Of a DNA stretch of 64,000 bases, positions 1 to 8,623 are shown in pieces. The notes beneath the pieces were generated by a model. It did not search any database, was not told the DNA's origin, and worked only from the letters and a program-made list of their open reading frames with translations. How positions within the stretch are numbered: the stretch's first letter is position 1; the number at the start of each line of letters is the position of its first letter. The translations under genes were made by a program, and so were the position numbers. The DNA is from Bradyrhizobium sp. SZCCT0231 (lineage in GTDB: Bacteria > Pseudomonadota > Alphaproteobacteria > Rhizobiales > Xanthobacteraceae): positions 1-64,000 of the forward strand of contig NZ_JAFCKP010000017.1 in NCBI RefSeq assembly GCF_018130245.1, read 5' to 3'.

Positions 1-97
1 TCTGACTCTCCGTGGGTTCGAGTGTGGAAACCCAAACCTATCGGAAAGGCCACGCTCACCGCCCATGGAATCTACGAGTGCTCGTGCGCGGCGGCCT

Positions 98-457
98 CTA
101 CGGACAAACCGCCTCGACATTGTTGCCATCGGGGTCAATCAGGAACGCCGCGTAATAGGTCGGGCTGTAATCCTTGCGCGGCCCGGCGCCACCATTGTCG
201 CGGCCGCCGCTCTTCAGGCCCTCGCTGTGGAACGCCTTGACCGCGTCGTGATTCTTGGCGCGAAACGCGATATGTGCACCATCCGCCTTTCGGCCCTTGT
301 TCAGGTGCAGCCATAGCGCCGGCTCGCCCTTCGGCCCGAAGCCGGCATAACCGTCGCCGCTCGAGCACAGGACATAGCCGAGCGGCGCCAGCACTGCGGT
401 GTAGAAGCGCGTCGCTGCGTCGAGGTCGGCAACACGCAATCCGATGTGGTCGTACAT
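98..457 (-). CDS. VOC family protein (glyoxalase/bleomycin-resistance fold)
   Basis: A 119-aa single-module protein of the vicinal oxygen chelate superfamily, whose members bind a metal and act on small electrophiles or aromatics. The N-terminus YDHIGLRVADLDAATRFY and the C-terminal FLIDPDGNNVEAV are the two hallmark strands, and the His and Glu within them fit metal ligands. An ATG 12 bases further upstream is also in frame, but this start has a GGAG 6 bases before it while the upstream one has none. It lies last in a same-strand run after ogt and the AraC gene (57 bp gap). The substrate cannot be told from sequence. Confidence 0.85.
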   Translation of the reverse strand: MYDHIGLRVADLDAATRFYTAVLAPLGYVLCSSGDGYAGFGPKGEPALWLHLNKGRKADGAHIAFRAKNHDAVKAFHSEGLKSGGRDNGGAGPRKDYSPTYYAAFLIDPDGNNVEAVCP

Positions 458-514
458 ATTCGTCTCCATTGCGAAAAGCGTGCCGCGAATGGCACGCGCC
501 GGAGACGACCCTAG

Positions 515-1354
515 TCAGTTGAGGGCAAGCTGCTCTTGGAGAATCTTGCGCATCCCCTTCGAGGCCTGGCGGAACTTGGTCGGCGACACGCCGGCGGCGC
601 GATGGAAGGTGCGGACGAAGTTGGAGAGATCGCCGAAGCCGACGTCATAGGCGATGTCGGTGACGGCGATGTCGTCCTCAGTAAGCCTGCGCGCGGCGTG
701 CCGCAGCCGCGAGCGCACCAGATATTGATGCGGGGTGACGCCGAGCACGCTCGAGAACAGCCGCAGGAAATGGAACGGGCTGAGGCCGGCCTGCCATGCG
801 GCCTGCTCGAGATCGAGCTCGGCATGCGAGTTGTCGTCGATCCACAGCGCAGCCTCCACCGCGCGGCGGCGGTCGCGCGCGGTGGGGTTGGCTGGCTTGC
901 GCGCTTTGCCCGAGACGGCGTCGACGAAACGGCCGGCCAGGATCTGTCCGATCTCGTCGAGACCAAGGTCGCTGTTGCCATCTGCTGCCGTCTGGGCCAG
1001 CTCGCCCAGCACCATCAGCTCGGGCAGCGGCGGTGTCGCGCCGACCTGCCAGATCTCGCGCCGCCCGCCGAGGGCATCGACCAGGTCCTCGCTGAAGAAG
1101 AAGCCGAGACAGACGTCGCCGGACACGTGCTCGTGCGTGCAGGTGTATTCCTCGCCGGGGGCGCCGATCAGCATCGAGCCCGCCACCAGCTCGAAGAAGC
1201 CGGCACGGCAATGGCAGCCAAAACTGCCGGAGCGGACATAGGCGATGGAATGGCCGGTGCGGCATTCCGCGAACGGCGTGTCGTCCGGTCCCGCATCGCA
1301 GCGAAACTCGGAGACCGTCATCGATGGCGTCGTCAGCAGCGTGGTGGCTTCCAT
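515..1354 (-). CDS. AraC family transcriptional regulator with Cys/His-rich N-terminal domain
   Basis: A 279-aa cytoplasmic regulator. The last ~100 residues form the double helix-turn-helix of the AraC/XylS family ([16 protein letters not shown], then [18 protein letters not shown]). The N-terminal half is a cupin-like sensing domain carrying six cysteines (19, 31, 47, 49, 72, 82) and histidines 48, 74 and 76, including a C-x-H-x-H-x5-C stretch that could bind a metal or respond to thiol chemistry (inference). It begins 9 bp after the ogt stop, so the two are probably co-transcribed. The inducer is unknown. Confidence 0.88.
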   Translation of the reverse strand: MEATTLLTTPSMTVSEFRCDAGPDDTPFAECRTGHSIAYVRSGSFGCHCRAGFFELVAGSMLIGAPGEEYTCTHEHVSGDVCLGFFFSEDLVDALGGRREIWQVGATPPLPELMVLGELAQTAADGNSDLGLDEIGQILAGRFVDAVSGKARKPANPTARDRRRAVEAALWIDDNSHAELDLEQAAWQAGLSPFHFLRLFSSVLGVTPHQYLVRSRLRHAARRLTEDDIAVTDIAYDVGFGDLSNFVRTFHRAAGVSPTKFRQASKGMRKILQEQLALN

Positions 1355-1363
1355 GCCGCCTAT

Positions 1364-1942
1364 TTAGGTAGGCGCGCGGGGCGGAGCAACCGGCAGCAGC
1401 ACTTCGAACAGCGTCTTGCTGGCGACCGGATGGGCGCCTTCGAGCGCCAGTAGCCGTCGCTTGGAGATCACGCCGCCATAGGGCGAGAGCCGGTCGGTGT
1501 AATTGCCGGCCTCCAGCACCCGGTGGCAGGGCACGATCAGCATGAAGGGATTTTTCGCGATCGCCTGCGCCACCGAATAAGCCGCGCCGGAGGCGCCCAG
1601 CGCCTTGGCGATCTCGCGATAGGTGCGTGTCTCTCCGCGCGGAATGGTGCAGGCGTACTCGTAGACGCGCCGGTTGAAGCCAGGCACCCCGCCGGCATCC
1701 AGGCTGACGTCGGAGAAATCGGCTTCGTTGCCTTGCAGCAGGCCTCTGATGCCCTCGATCGCAAGCTCGGCGTTCTCGGACGGGCGCTGCTCGCGCGCCT
1801 CGGGATGGACCTGGAAAATCCGGCGGCGGGTATCGATCTCCCTCGCCTCCGGCAAATGCACGGCGACCACGCCGATGCTGCTCCAGATGATGCCACAGCG
1901 CCCCAGCGCCGTGTCGAATACCGTGTAGCCACGCCCCACCAT
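1364..1942 (-). CDS. ogt: Methylated-DNA--[protein]-cysteine S-methyltransferase
   Basis: A 192-aa suicide DNA-repair enzyme that takes alkyl groups from O6-alkylguanine onto its own cysteine. The active-site motif IVPCHRVL is present with the acceptor at Cys139, preceded by the DNA-binding helix region TRTYREIAKALGASGAAYSVAQAIAKNP. The loop between PCHR and the KRRLLALEG helix is a little longer than usual. The ATG at 1942 suits the family length; an upstream in-frame ATG at 2002 would add 20 residues of unlikely character. It is first in a run with the AraC gene, which recalls the regulator-repair pairing in Ada, here as separate proteins. Confidence 0.9.
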   Translation of the reverse strand: MVGRGYTVFDTALGRCGIIWSSIGVVAVHLPEAREIDTRRRIFQVHPEAREQRPSENAELAIEGIRGLLQGNEADFSDVSLDAGGVPGFNRRVYEYACTIPRGETRTYREIAKALGASGAAYSVAQAIAKNPFMLIVPCHRVLEAGNYTDRLSPYGGVISKRRLLALEGAHPVASKTLFEVLLPVAPPRAPT

Positions 1943-2116
1943 GCACACGCCCCACTCAGTGCACGTTTTTCCCCCGACAGGTCGACCATAACACCGCCAC
2001 AATCCAGCGCACCTGGAATCTTATCAGGACGTTAACAACCGTCCGGGCGGACGCGCCAAACCGCTTGGCGGGAGGCGCCGTCTCGGCTAATCAGGAGGCG
2101 CGCAAGCTGCGCATCC

Positions 2117-2190
2117 GCGGGCGTAGTTCAATGGTAGAACGGCAGCTTCCCAAGCTGCATACGAGGGTTCGATTCCCTTCGCCCGCTCCA
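2117..2190 (+). tRNA. tRNA-Gly (anticodon CCC)
   Basis: The sequence folds as a cloverleaf. The acceptor stem GCGGGCG pairs with CGCCCGC; the D arm contains TAGTTCAATGGTAGAAC; the anticodon stem GCAGC/GCTGC encloses loop TTCCCAA, giving anticodon CCC; and the T arm is GAGGGTTCGATTCCCTT. Discriminator T and an encoded CCA end follow. It reads GGG codons. An orphan gene follows within 100 bp. Confidence 0.97.
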
Positions 2191-2281
2191 AGTTTTCGAA
2201 GCACAGAGACTTGGTGGCGGACATATCCTATCCAGCGCTGGCGGACTTGGGCGGGCCGCAATTCGTCTTGGGGTGATTTCC

Positions 2282-2623
2282 ATGTGGGCATCCGTCAAAA
2301 GAATTCTGGCGAAATCCAAGCTCTTGAATCAGACCGTCGGCGACGTCGTGTTTGAAACACCCGAAATCAAAGGCTCATCTTCACACTCCTTTTTTCAATG
2401 GCGCATTAAGAAGAGCATGGTGGGTGGGCAGTATTTCGTCGCGCTCAGGATGCGCCCCGACGCCTATGCAGGCCCCGAAGGGGCGCCGACCAACTATGTG
2501 AACTTCGACATAGAAGCCGCGCAGCGCCTCCGGTCCGATCTCGACCTCTGTATACGCGAATATGATCGGTTGGCGGGCGATGCTTCCGCGCGGAATGCGC
2601 AAGAGCGGGCCAGCGGAGAGTAA
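2282..2623 (+). CDS. Hypothetical protein next to tRNA-Gly
   Basis: A 113-aa protein not recognised as a known family. The ATG at 2282 is preceded by TGGGG at a spacing of 8; an in-frame GTG lies 9 bases upstream. The protein starts with a basic helix (MWASVKRILAKSK), then a mixed region with strands such as QYFVALRMRPDAYAG, and ends in an acidic helix (RLRSDLDLCIREYDRLAGD). There is no signal peptide or membrane segment. Base use is less GC-rich than the neighbours (a run of T at about 2391-2395), which with the tRNA just upstream suggests acquired DNA (inference). Confidence 0.6.
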   Translation: MWASVKRILAKSKLLNQTVGDVVFETPEIKGSSSHSFFQWRIKKSMVGGQYFVALRMRPDAYAGPEGAPTNYVNFDIEAAQRLRSDLDLCIREYDRLAGDASARNAQERASGE

Positions 2624-2772
2624 CTCCGCGCTCGTGAACCGGGCGAAGATTCTAATATATTGGCCCCTTGAGCCCGGCATTGGCCGCTCGCTGGCTTAAG
2701 CTTCCTCATGCCCCGGCGGGTGCGGTCCTCCTGTCGGGCGATGTTCGGATGAAGACCAGGACCTGCAAAGAG

Positions 2773-3354
2773 ATGGACCAGCAGAAACTCGACCGCGCGA
2801 TCGGCCGGCGCCTGAAGACGCTGCGGACGCAGGCGGGCATGACGTTGAACGAACTCGCAGCACGCTCCGGTGTCAGCCGGGCCATGATCGGGCGGGTGGA
2901 GCGGGCGCAGAGCAGTGCGACGGCGGCGCTGCTCAACAAGCTCTGTGCGGCGCTCGACGTCACGCTCAGCGATGTCGTCGCGCTCGCGGAGAAGCCGCCG
3001 GAGCGCCTGGTGCGGCTTGCCGACCAGCCGCATTGGCGCGATCCCGACAGCGGCTACCGCCGGCGTCACGCCTCGCCGCCGGATGCGGCCAGCGGCATCG
3101 AGATCATCGTCGTCGACCTGCCGGCCGGCGCGCGCGTCTCCTACAGCCCCTGGGGCCGCAACGCCTTCACCCAGCAGCTCCTGATGCTGGAGGGCGCGGT
3201 CTGCGTGCATATCGACGCCAAGACGGTGCGCCTGCGCACCGGCGACTGTCTCGACTTCGACGTGATGCGCGCGGTGACCTTCGAGAACGAAACCAAGCAG
3301 GACGCGCGCTATGTCATCATCACGCGGCGCGGCACATCGTACGGGAAAATGTGA
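2773..3354 (+). CDS. XRE family transcriptional regulator with C-terminal cupin
   Basis: A 193-aa regulator. Residues about 5-60 are an XRE helix-turn-helix (IGRRLKTLRTQAGMTLNELAARSGVSRAMIGRVERAQSS). The C-terminal half is a small cupin barrel (GARVSYSPWGRNAFTQQLLMLEGAVCVHIDAKTVRLRTGDCLDF) that would bind a ligand. This domain order is typical of regulators of amino-acid, polyamine or detoxification genes. Start alternatives in frame are 2749 and 2668; MDQQ is chosen because it matches the usual short N-terminus. Its stop overlaps the start of the GNAT gene (TGATG), so the two are translationally coupled. Confidence 0.82.
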   Translation: MDQQKLDRAIGRRLKTLRTQAGMTLNELAARSGVSRAMIGRVERAQSSATAALLNKLCAALDVTLSDVVALAEKPPERLVRLADQPHWRDPDSGYRRRHASPPDAASGIEIIVVDLPAGARVSYSPWGRNAFTQQLLMLEGAVCVHIDAKTVRLRTGDCLDFDVMRAVTFENETKQDARYVIITRRGTSYGKM

Positions 3355-3860
3355 TGTCGCCGCCCGACAATGGATACGTTGAAATGAGGCCGACCATGCA
3401 GATCCGCATCGGTGACACCTATGATCCGCGCGTGGTTGCGCTGCTCGATCATCACGTCACAGCCGCGCGGGCGCAGACTGCGCCGGGCAGCGCGCATGCG
3501 CTCGATCTGGCCGGTCTGCGTGCGAGCGACGTTGCGTTCTGGACCGGCTGGGACGGCGAGACGCTGGTCGCCACCGGTGCGCTGAAGACGCTCTCGCCTG
3601 GCCACGGCGAGGTGAAGTCGATGCACACGCTCCAGACCACGCGGCGCCGCGGCTTTGGCGGCCAGATGCTCCGCCACATCATCGCGGAAGCCCGCGCACG
3701 CGGCCTTCGGCGGCTCAGCCTCGAGACCGGCTCATGGGATTACTTCAAGCCGGCGCATGCGCTCTATCAGGCGCATGGCTTCGTCCTCTGCGGCCCGTTC
3801 GAGGGCTATGTCGAGGATCCCAACAGCCTGTTCCTGACGCTCGACCTGAGCGGCCGCTGA
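3354..3860 (+). CDS. GNAT family N-acetyltransferase
   Basis: A 168-aa acetyltransferase. The acetyl-CoA loop appears as TTRRRGFGGQMLRHIIAEARARGL, followed by the closing strands LRRLSLETGSWDYFKPAHALYQAHGF, the usual GNAT core. The ATG overlaps the regulator stop by one base; later in-frame ATGs at 3384 and 3396 are possible starts. Co-transcription with an XRE-cupin regulator suggests that the regulator controls it and senses a related small molecule (inference). The acceptor substrate is unknown. Confidence 0.83.
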   Translation: MSPPDNGYVEMRPTMQIRIGDTYDPRVVALLDHHVTAARAQTAPGSAHALDLAGLRASDVAFWTGWDGETLVATGALKTLSPGHGEVKSMHTLQTTRRRGFGGQMLRHIIAEARARGLRRLSLETGSWDYFKPAHALYQAHGFVLCGPFEGYVEDPNSLFLTLDLSGR

Positions 3861-3901
3861 GCCTTCCGGCCGACGGCCGGGCCCGAAATGCCGGCATTCC
3901 C

Positions 3902-3927
3902 CTCAAAATGAGTTGCGTACCTCAAAA
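3902..3927 (+). promoter_or_regulatory. Possible operator upstream of the sugar-locus repressor
   Basis: CTCAAAATGAG (CTCA/TGAG with a 3-base centre) is followed 19 bp later by a second CTCAAAA, both within 47 bp of the LacI-type gene start. Two half-sites about two helical turns apart in front of a LacI-family gene would fit autoregulation, but the match is short and no known site was recognised. Confidence 0.3.
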
Positions 3928-3948
3928 CACCTCTGCTAGCCTTCAACC

Positions 3949-4992
3949 ATGGCCGAGACACTCACCCCGACTGCGCTGACCCTGAAGGACATCGCCCGCG
4001 AGGCTGGCGTCAGTCTCGCGACGGTCGACCGCGTCCTGCACAACAGGACGGGGGTACGCCCGGACACGGTCCGCCGCGTCAAGGAAGCCATCGAGCGCAA
4101 TTCGTTCCAACCGCATGTGGCCGCCGCCGAGCTCGCCCGCGGCCGCGCCCGCCGCTTCGCCTTCGTGATGCCGTCGGGGCCGAACCCGTTCATGCAGCAG
4201 ATCGAGGACTATCTCGGCGAGATGTCGGGCTGGCTCTCGGCCCGCCGCCTCAGTGTCGAGATGGTCGCAACCGACGTGTTCGATCCGTCGGTGCTCGCGG
4301 CCTCGCTGGAGGCGCTGTCGGGCGATTACGACGGCATCGCCGTCGTGGCGCTGGACCATCCCGGCGTCCGCGCGGCCATCAATGATCTGGTCGATGCCGG
4401 CACCAAGGTGGTGACGCTGGTCTCGGACGTGCCGTCCTCGCGCCGCCACCATTATGTCGGCATCGACAACATCGCGGCGGGGCGCACCGCCGGCGCGCTG
4501 GTCGGGCGGCTGGTCGGCCAAAGGTCCGGCAAGGTCGCGATCGTCGCGGGCTCGCAGGGCCTGCGCGATCATGCCGAGCGCATCTTCGGCTTCAACCAGG
4601 TGATGACGACCGAATTCCCCGATCTCAGCGTCCTGCCGGTGCTGGAAGGGCGCGACGAGGACGATCGCTCGGAGCAGCTACTGGCACGGCTGTTCGGCCA
4701 GCATGCTGACATTGTCGGCCTTTATAACGTCGGCGCCGGCACGCAGGGCGTCGCCAAAGCGCTGAGCGAGGCCGGGCGCGACAAGCAGGTGGTGTTCGTC
4801 GGGCACGACGTCACCGCACTGACGCGCCGATTGTTGCTGCAGGGCGTGATGGATGCCGCGATCTCGCAGAACCCCGGACATGAAGCGCGCGCGGCTGTCC
4901 GCGTGCTGCTCGCGCTCGCTCGCGGCGAGCCGATCTTGCACGAGCAGGAGAAGATCAGGATCGACATCGTGATGCGGGACAATCTGCCTTAG
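3949..4992 (+). CDS. LacI family transcriptional regulator of the xylose locus
   Basis: A 347-aa repressor-type protein. Residues about 10-35 are the LacI helix-turn-helix and hinge start (TLKDIAREAGVSLATVDRVLHNR), followed by a periplasmic-binding-protein-like sugar domain (FAFVMPSGPNPFMQQIEDYL; DGIAVVALDHPGVRAAINDL; HHYVGIDNIAAGRTAGALVGRL). It is the first gene of a same-strand run that goes on with xylulokinase 82 bp later, so it most likely controls that operon in response to the sugar. No ROK-type XylR is seen here. Confidence 0.9.
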   Translation: MAETLTPTALTLKDIAREAGVSLATVDRVLHNRTGVRPDTVRRVKEAIERNSFQPHVAAAELARGRARRFAFVMPSGPNPFMQQIEDYLGEMSGWLSARRLSVEMVATDVFDPSVLAASLEALSGDYDGIAVVALDHPGVRAAINDLVDAGTKVVTLVSDVPSSRRHHYVGIDNIAAGRTAGALVGRLVGQRSGKVAIVAGSQGLRDHAERIFGFNQVMTTEFPDLSVLPVLEGRDEDDRSEQLLARLFGQHADIVGLYNVGAGTQGVAKALSEAGRDKQVVFVGHDVTALTRRLLLQGVMDAAISQNPGHEARAAVRVLLALARGEPILHEQEKIRIDIVMRDNLP

Positions 4993-5074
4993 CGGCAGGT
5001 GGATTTCGAAGCGGCCCGTTGCGGGGGAAAGCGACGCAAGATCGCACTCCGCAGCAGGCGAAAGGGAGGAAGAC

Positions 5075-6529
5075 GTGTATCTCGGGATCGACATCGGCAC
5101 GTCCGGTGTGAAAGCGGTGCTCGTGAGCGAAGCCGGCGCGGTTGTCGCGACCGCGGCGCGCGAGCTTGCGCTGTCGCACCCCGCGCCGCTGTGGTCCGAG
5201 CAGGATCCCGATGCCTGGGTCGATGCGGCGATCGGCGCAGTCGACGATCTCGCCGCGCGCCATCCGCGGGAGGTTGCGCAGGTTCGTGGCGTCGGGCTGT
5301 CAGGTCAGATGCATGGCGCGACGCTGCTTGGCGAGGACGGTCGGCCGCTGCGTCCGGCCATCCTCTGGAACGACGGCCGCTCGCAGGCCGAATGCGCAGC
5401 GCTGGAGCGGCGCTGTCCCTCGTTGCACGCGATCGCCGGCAATCTCGCGATGCCCGGCTTCACCGCGCCGAAGCTGCTCTGGGTGGCGCGGCATGAGCCA
5501 AAGATCTTCGACCGCGTGGCAAAGGTGCTGCTGCCGAAAGCCTATGTCCGCTATCGCCTCACCGGCGAGATGGTCGAAGATATGTCGGACGCGGCGGGCA
5601 CGCTGTGGCTGGATGTCGGTCTGCGCCGCTGGTCGGCCCTGCTGCTGCATGCCACCGGGCTCGATCTGCACCACATGCCGCGCCTCGTCGAGGGCAGCGC
5701 GGTGAGCGCGGTGCTCGCGCCTGATTACGCGCAGCGCTGGGGCATGGCGAAAGATGTCGTGGTCGCCGGCGGCGCCGGCGACAATGCGGCCAGCGCGATC
5801 GGGCTTGGCGCGATCGCGCCGGGCGATGCGTTCCTGTCGCTGGGAACGTCGGGTGTCCTGTTCCGCGTCACCGATCGCTTCGCCCCGGCGCCGGCATCAG
5901 TCGTGCATGCCTTCTGCCACGCGCTGCCCGGCCTCTGGCACCAGATGGGCGTGATGCTGTCGGCGGCGGCCTCGCTCGCCTGGCTCGCCGGCGTGATGGA
6001 GACGCCGGCCGCAGCGCTGCTGGCGCCGCTCGGTGAGCGCGTCGACGGGCCAAGCCCGATCAAATTCCTCCCTTATCTCGACGGCGAGCGCACGCCGCAC
6101 AACGATGCCGCCGCGAGCGGCGCCTTCGTCGGCTTGCGCGGCGCGACCGGGCGCGGCGAGATCGTGCAGGCCGTGCTCGAAGGCGTCGCCTTTGCTGCGC
6201 GCGACAATCTGGCGGCGCTGAGCGCGACGAGTGGGCCGATTGCCGAGCTCGATCTCGTCGGCGGCGGCTCGCGCTCATCGCTCTGGGCGCAGATCTGCGC
6301 CGACGTGCTCGGCATTCCCGTCCACCGCGTCGAGGAAGGCGAGGTGGGCGCCGCGCTCGGCGCTGCGCGGCTGGGCCGGCTTGCCGCGACGGGCCAAGAT
6401 CCCGCGGATGTCTGTACGCGCCCGCGGCGGCTCGCGAGCTTCACACCCCGCCCGTCCGTCGCGGCGGCCTATGACGAGGCCTATCGGCGATGGCGCGCAC
6501 TTTATCCCGCATTGAAGGAGTCTGTTTAA
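5075..6529 (+). CDS. xylB: Xylulokinase
   Basis: A 484-aa FGGY-family kinase that phosphorylates D-xylulose to xylulose 5-phosphate. Family signatures are in order: YLGIDIGTSGVKAVL (phosphate 1), GLSGQMHGATLL, ILWNDGRSQAE, GGAGDNAASAIGLG, LGTSGVLF and GGGSRSSLWAQICADVLG (adenosine site). The Q-M-H within GLSGQMHG is typical of xylulokinases among FGGY kinases. The GTG start follows a strong GGGAGGAAG. The stop abuts the xylose isomerase start with no gap, a coupled pair. Confidence 0.95.
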   Translation: MYLGIDIGTSGVKAVLVSEAGAVVATAARELALSHPAPLWSEQDPDAWVDAAIGAVDDLAARHPREVAQVRGVGLSGQMHGATLLGEDGRPLRPAILWNDGRSQAECAALERRCPSLHAIAGNLAMPGFTAPKLLWVARHEPKIFDRVAKVLLPKAYVRYRLTGEMVEDMSDAAGTLWLDVGLRRWSALLLHATGLDLHHMPRLVEGSAVSAVLAPDYAQRWGMAKDVVVAGGAGDNAASAIGLGAIAPGDAFLSLGTSGVLFRVTDRFAPAPASVVHAFCHALPGLWHQMGVMLSAAASLAWLAGVMETPAAALLAPLGERVDGPSPIKFLPYLDGERTPHNDAAASGAFVGLRGATGRGEIVQAVLEGVAFAARDNLAALSATSGPIAELDLVGGGSRSSLWAQICADVLGIPVHRVEEGEVGAALGAARLGRLAATGQDPADVCTRPRRLASFTPRPSVAAAYDEAYRRWRALYPALKESV

Positions 6530-7852
6530 GTGAACGTGTCAGCCAAATTCTTCGATGCAAGCGCACCGGTCGCCTTCGCCGGCAAGGAAGCAGAAAGCGC
6601 GCCCGCCTTCCGTTGGTACGACAAGGACCGCCTCGTGCATGGCCGCCGGCTTGAGGATCATCTGCGCTTTGCGGTCTGCTATTGGCACTCCTTCTGTTGG
6701 CCCGGCAGCGATCCCTTCGGCGGCGAGACCTTTTTGCGGCCCTGGCACCACGGCACCGATCCGATGGCGATGGCGCGCGCCAAGGCCGATGTCGCCTTCG
6801 AGCTGTTCCGCCTGCTGGATGTGCCCTTCTTCACCTTCCACGACGTCGACGCCGCGCCGGAAGGGGATTCGCTCAGTGAGTCCGTCGCCAACCTCAACGC
6901 GATCGGCGATTTGTTCGAAGCGAAGATGGCCTCGGCAAAAGTGCGCCTGCTCTGGGGCACTGCAAACCTGTTCACGCATCGCCGCTACATGGCGGGCGCC
7001 GCGACCAACCCGGACCCCGATATCTTCACCTATGCTGCCGGCCAGGTCCGCGCCGCGCTGGAAGTGACGCACCGGCTCGGCGGTCAGAACTACGTGCTGT
7101 GGGGCGGCCGCGAGGGCTACGAGACGCTGCTCAATACCGATCTCAAGCGCGAGCTCGACCAGCTCGGCCGCTTCGTCTCGCTCGTCGTCGAGCACAAGCA
7201 CAGAATAGGCTTCAAGGGCCCGATCCTGATCGAGCCCAAGCCGAAGGAGCCGACCAAGCATCAATATGATTTCGACGTCGCCACCTGCTACGGCTTCCTC
7301 GAACGCTACGACCTGCTCAAGGACGTCAAGCTCAACATCGAGCAGAATCATGCCATCCTCGCCGGCCACTCCTTCCATCACGAGGTCGCGCTGGCCGAGG
7401 CGCTCGGCGTGTTCGGCTCGCTCGACATCAACCGCGGCGACGATCTGCTCGGCTGGGACACCGACCAGTTCGCGATGAATGTGCCGGAGCTCGCCCTGGT
7501 GTTCCACGAGATCCTGAACCGCGGCGGCTTCACCACGGGCGGGCTCAATTTCGATGCCAAGATCCGCCGCCAGTCGATCGATCCCGATGATCTCATCCAT
7601 GCCCATGTCGGCTCGATGGATGCCTGTGCGCGCGCCTTCCTCGCCGCCGCCGACATGCTCGATGCCGGCGTCCTCGCTGCGCCGCTTGCGAAGCGATACG
7701 ACGGATGGGCCGGCCCCGAGGGACGCGCCATTCTCGGCGGCCAGCGCTCGCTCGCCGATCTCGCCGACCGCGCCATGAGTCCCGGCTTCGATCCGCAGCC
7801 GCGCTCGGGCCGGCAGGAATATCTGGAATCCCTGGTCAACCGCTATGTCTGA
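6530..7852 (+). CDS. xylA: Xylose isomerase
   Basis: A 440-aa class II xylose isomerase, which converts D-xylose to D-xylulose. It shows [25 protein letters not shown] at the N-terminus, the catalytic-histidine stretch [30 protein letters not shown], the metal-site segment [34 protein letters not shown] and [17 protein letters not shown]. The GTG start immediately follows the xylB stop and has GAAGGAG 9 bases upstream. The length equals the E. coli type rather than the shorter actinobacterial type. Confidence 0.96.
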   Translation: MNVSAKFFDASAPVAFAGKEAESAPAFRWYDKDRLVHGRRLEDHLRFAVCYWHSFCWPGSDPFGGETFLRPWHHGTDPMAMARAKADVAFELFRLLDVPFFTFHDVDAAPEGDSLSESVANLNAIGDLFEAKMASAKVRLLWGTANLFTHRRYMAGAATNPDPDIFTYAAGQVRAALEVTHRLGGQNYVLWGGREGYETLLNTDLKRELDQLGRFVSLVVEHKHRIGFKGPILIEPKPKEPTKHQYDFDVATCYGFLERYDLLKDVKLNIEQNHAILAGHSFHHEVALAEALGVFGSLDINRGDDLLGWDTDQFAMNVPELALVFHEILNRGGFTTGGLNFDAKIRRQSIDPDDLIHAHVGSMDACARAFLAAADMLDAGVLAAPLAKRYDGWAGPEGRAILGGQRSLADLADRAMSPGFDPQPRSGRQEYLESLVNRYV

Positions 7853-7864
7853 GGAACGCCGCTG

Positions 7865-8623
7865 ATGACAAAGGCTGACGCGACACCGGTGCTCGAGCTC
7901 TCCGGCATCGGCAAGGAGTTCGGTGCGATCCGCGCGCTGCATGACGTCGACATGCAGGTGTTTCCGGGCGAGGTGGTCGGGCTGATGGGCGACAACGGCG
8001 CGGGCAAGTCGACGCTGGTCAAGATCATCGCCGGCAATTTCCGCCCCACCCACGGCGAGATCCGTTTCGCCGGCAGCGCCGTGCATTTCAATCGTCCCGT
8101 CGATGCCCGCGCCGTCGGCATCGAGGTCGTCTACCAGGACCTCGCGCTATCGGACAATCTGACCGCCGCCGCCAACGTCTTCCTCGGCCGCGAGCTGAAG
8201 CGCAGGTTTGGACCGCTGGCCTTGCTTGACCACAAGGCGATGGCGGCGCGCGCGCTGGAACTATTCGGCGAATTGCGCTCGGAGACGCGCCCCGACGATC
8301 TCGTCAAGCAGATGTCCGGCGGCCAGCGCCAGGCGGTCGCGATCGCGCGGACGCGGCTCTCCAATGCGCGGCTGGTGATGATGGACGAGCCGACCGCCGC
8401 GATCTCGGTGCGCCAGGTCGAGCAGGTGCTCGGCCTGATCCATCGTCTCAAGGAGCAGGGCGTCGCCGTGATGCTGATCTCGCATCGCATGCCCGACGTG
8501 TTCGCGGTGTGCGACCGCGTCGTCGTCATGCGCCGCGGCGAGAAGCGGGCCGACAAGCCGATTCATCAGACGTCCCCGGAAGAGGTCACCGCCCTGATCA
8601 CCGGCGCGAAGGAGGCGGCGTGA
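7865..8623 (+). CDS. Sugar ABC transporter ATP-binding protein (single-domain, FrcA-like)
   Basis: A 252-aa ABC ATPase with Walker A GDNGAGKST, Q-loop VVYQDLALSDNLTAA, signature MSGGQRQAVAIARTRL, Walker B ARLVMMDEPTAAIS and the switch histidine in LISHR. Most CUT2-class sugar importers (XylG, RbsA) have two fused ATPase domains of about 500 residues; this one has a single domain, as in the rhizobial fructose transporter FrcA. It sits 12 bp after xylA and overlaps the permease start, placing it in a xylose or related pentose uptake system. Confidence 0.92.
   Translation: MTKADATPVLELSGIGKEFGAIRALHDVDMQVFPGEVVGLMGDNGAGKSTLVKIIAGNFRPTHGEIRFAGSAVHFNRPVDARAVGIEVVYQDLALSDNLTAAANVFLGRELKRRFGPLALLDHKAMAARALELFGELRSETRPDDLVKQMSGGQRQAVAIARTRLSNARLVMMDEPTAAISVRQVEQVLGLIHRLKEQGVAVMLISHRMPDVFAVCDRVVVMRRGEKRADKPIHQTSPEEVTALITGAKEAA

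Noticed and set aside
1-97. GTGGGTTCGAGTG resembles a tRNA T arm
   Set aside because: No acceptor stem, anticodon arm or CCA can be formed around it; no supported feature in these bases.
6539-8086. Minus-strand open frame (515 codons) opposite xylA
   Set aside because: Opposes a gene with full xylose isomerase motifs; no family features and a shadow-like composition.
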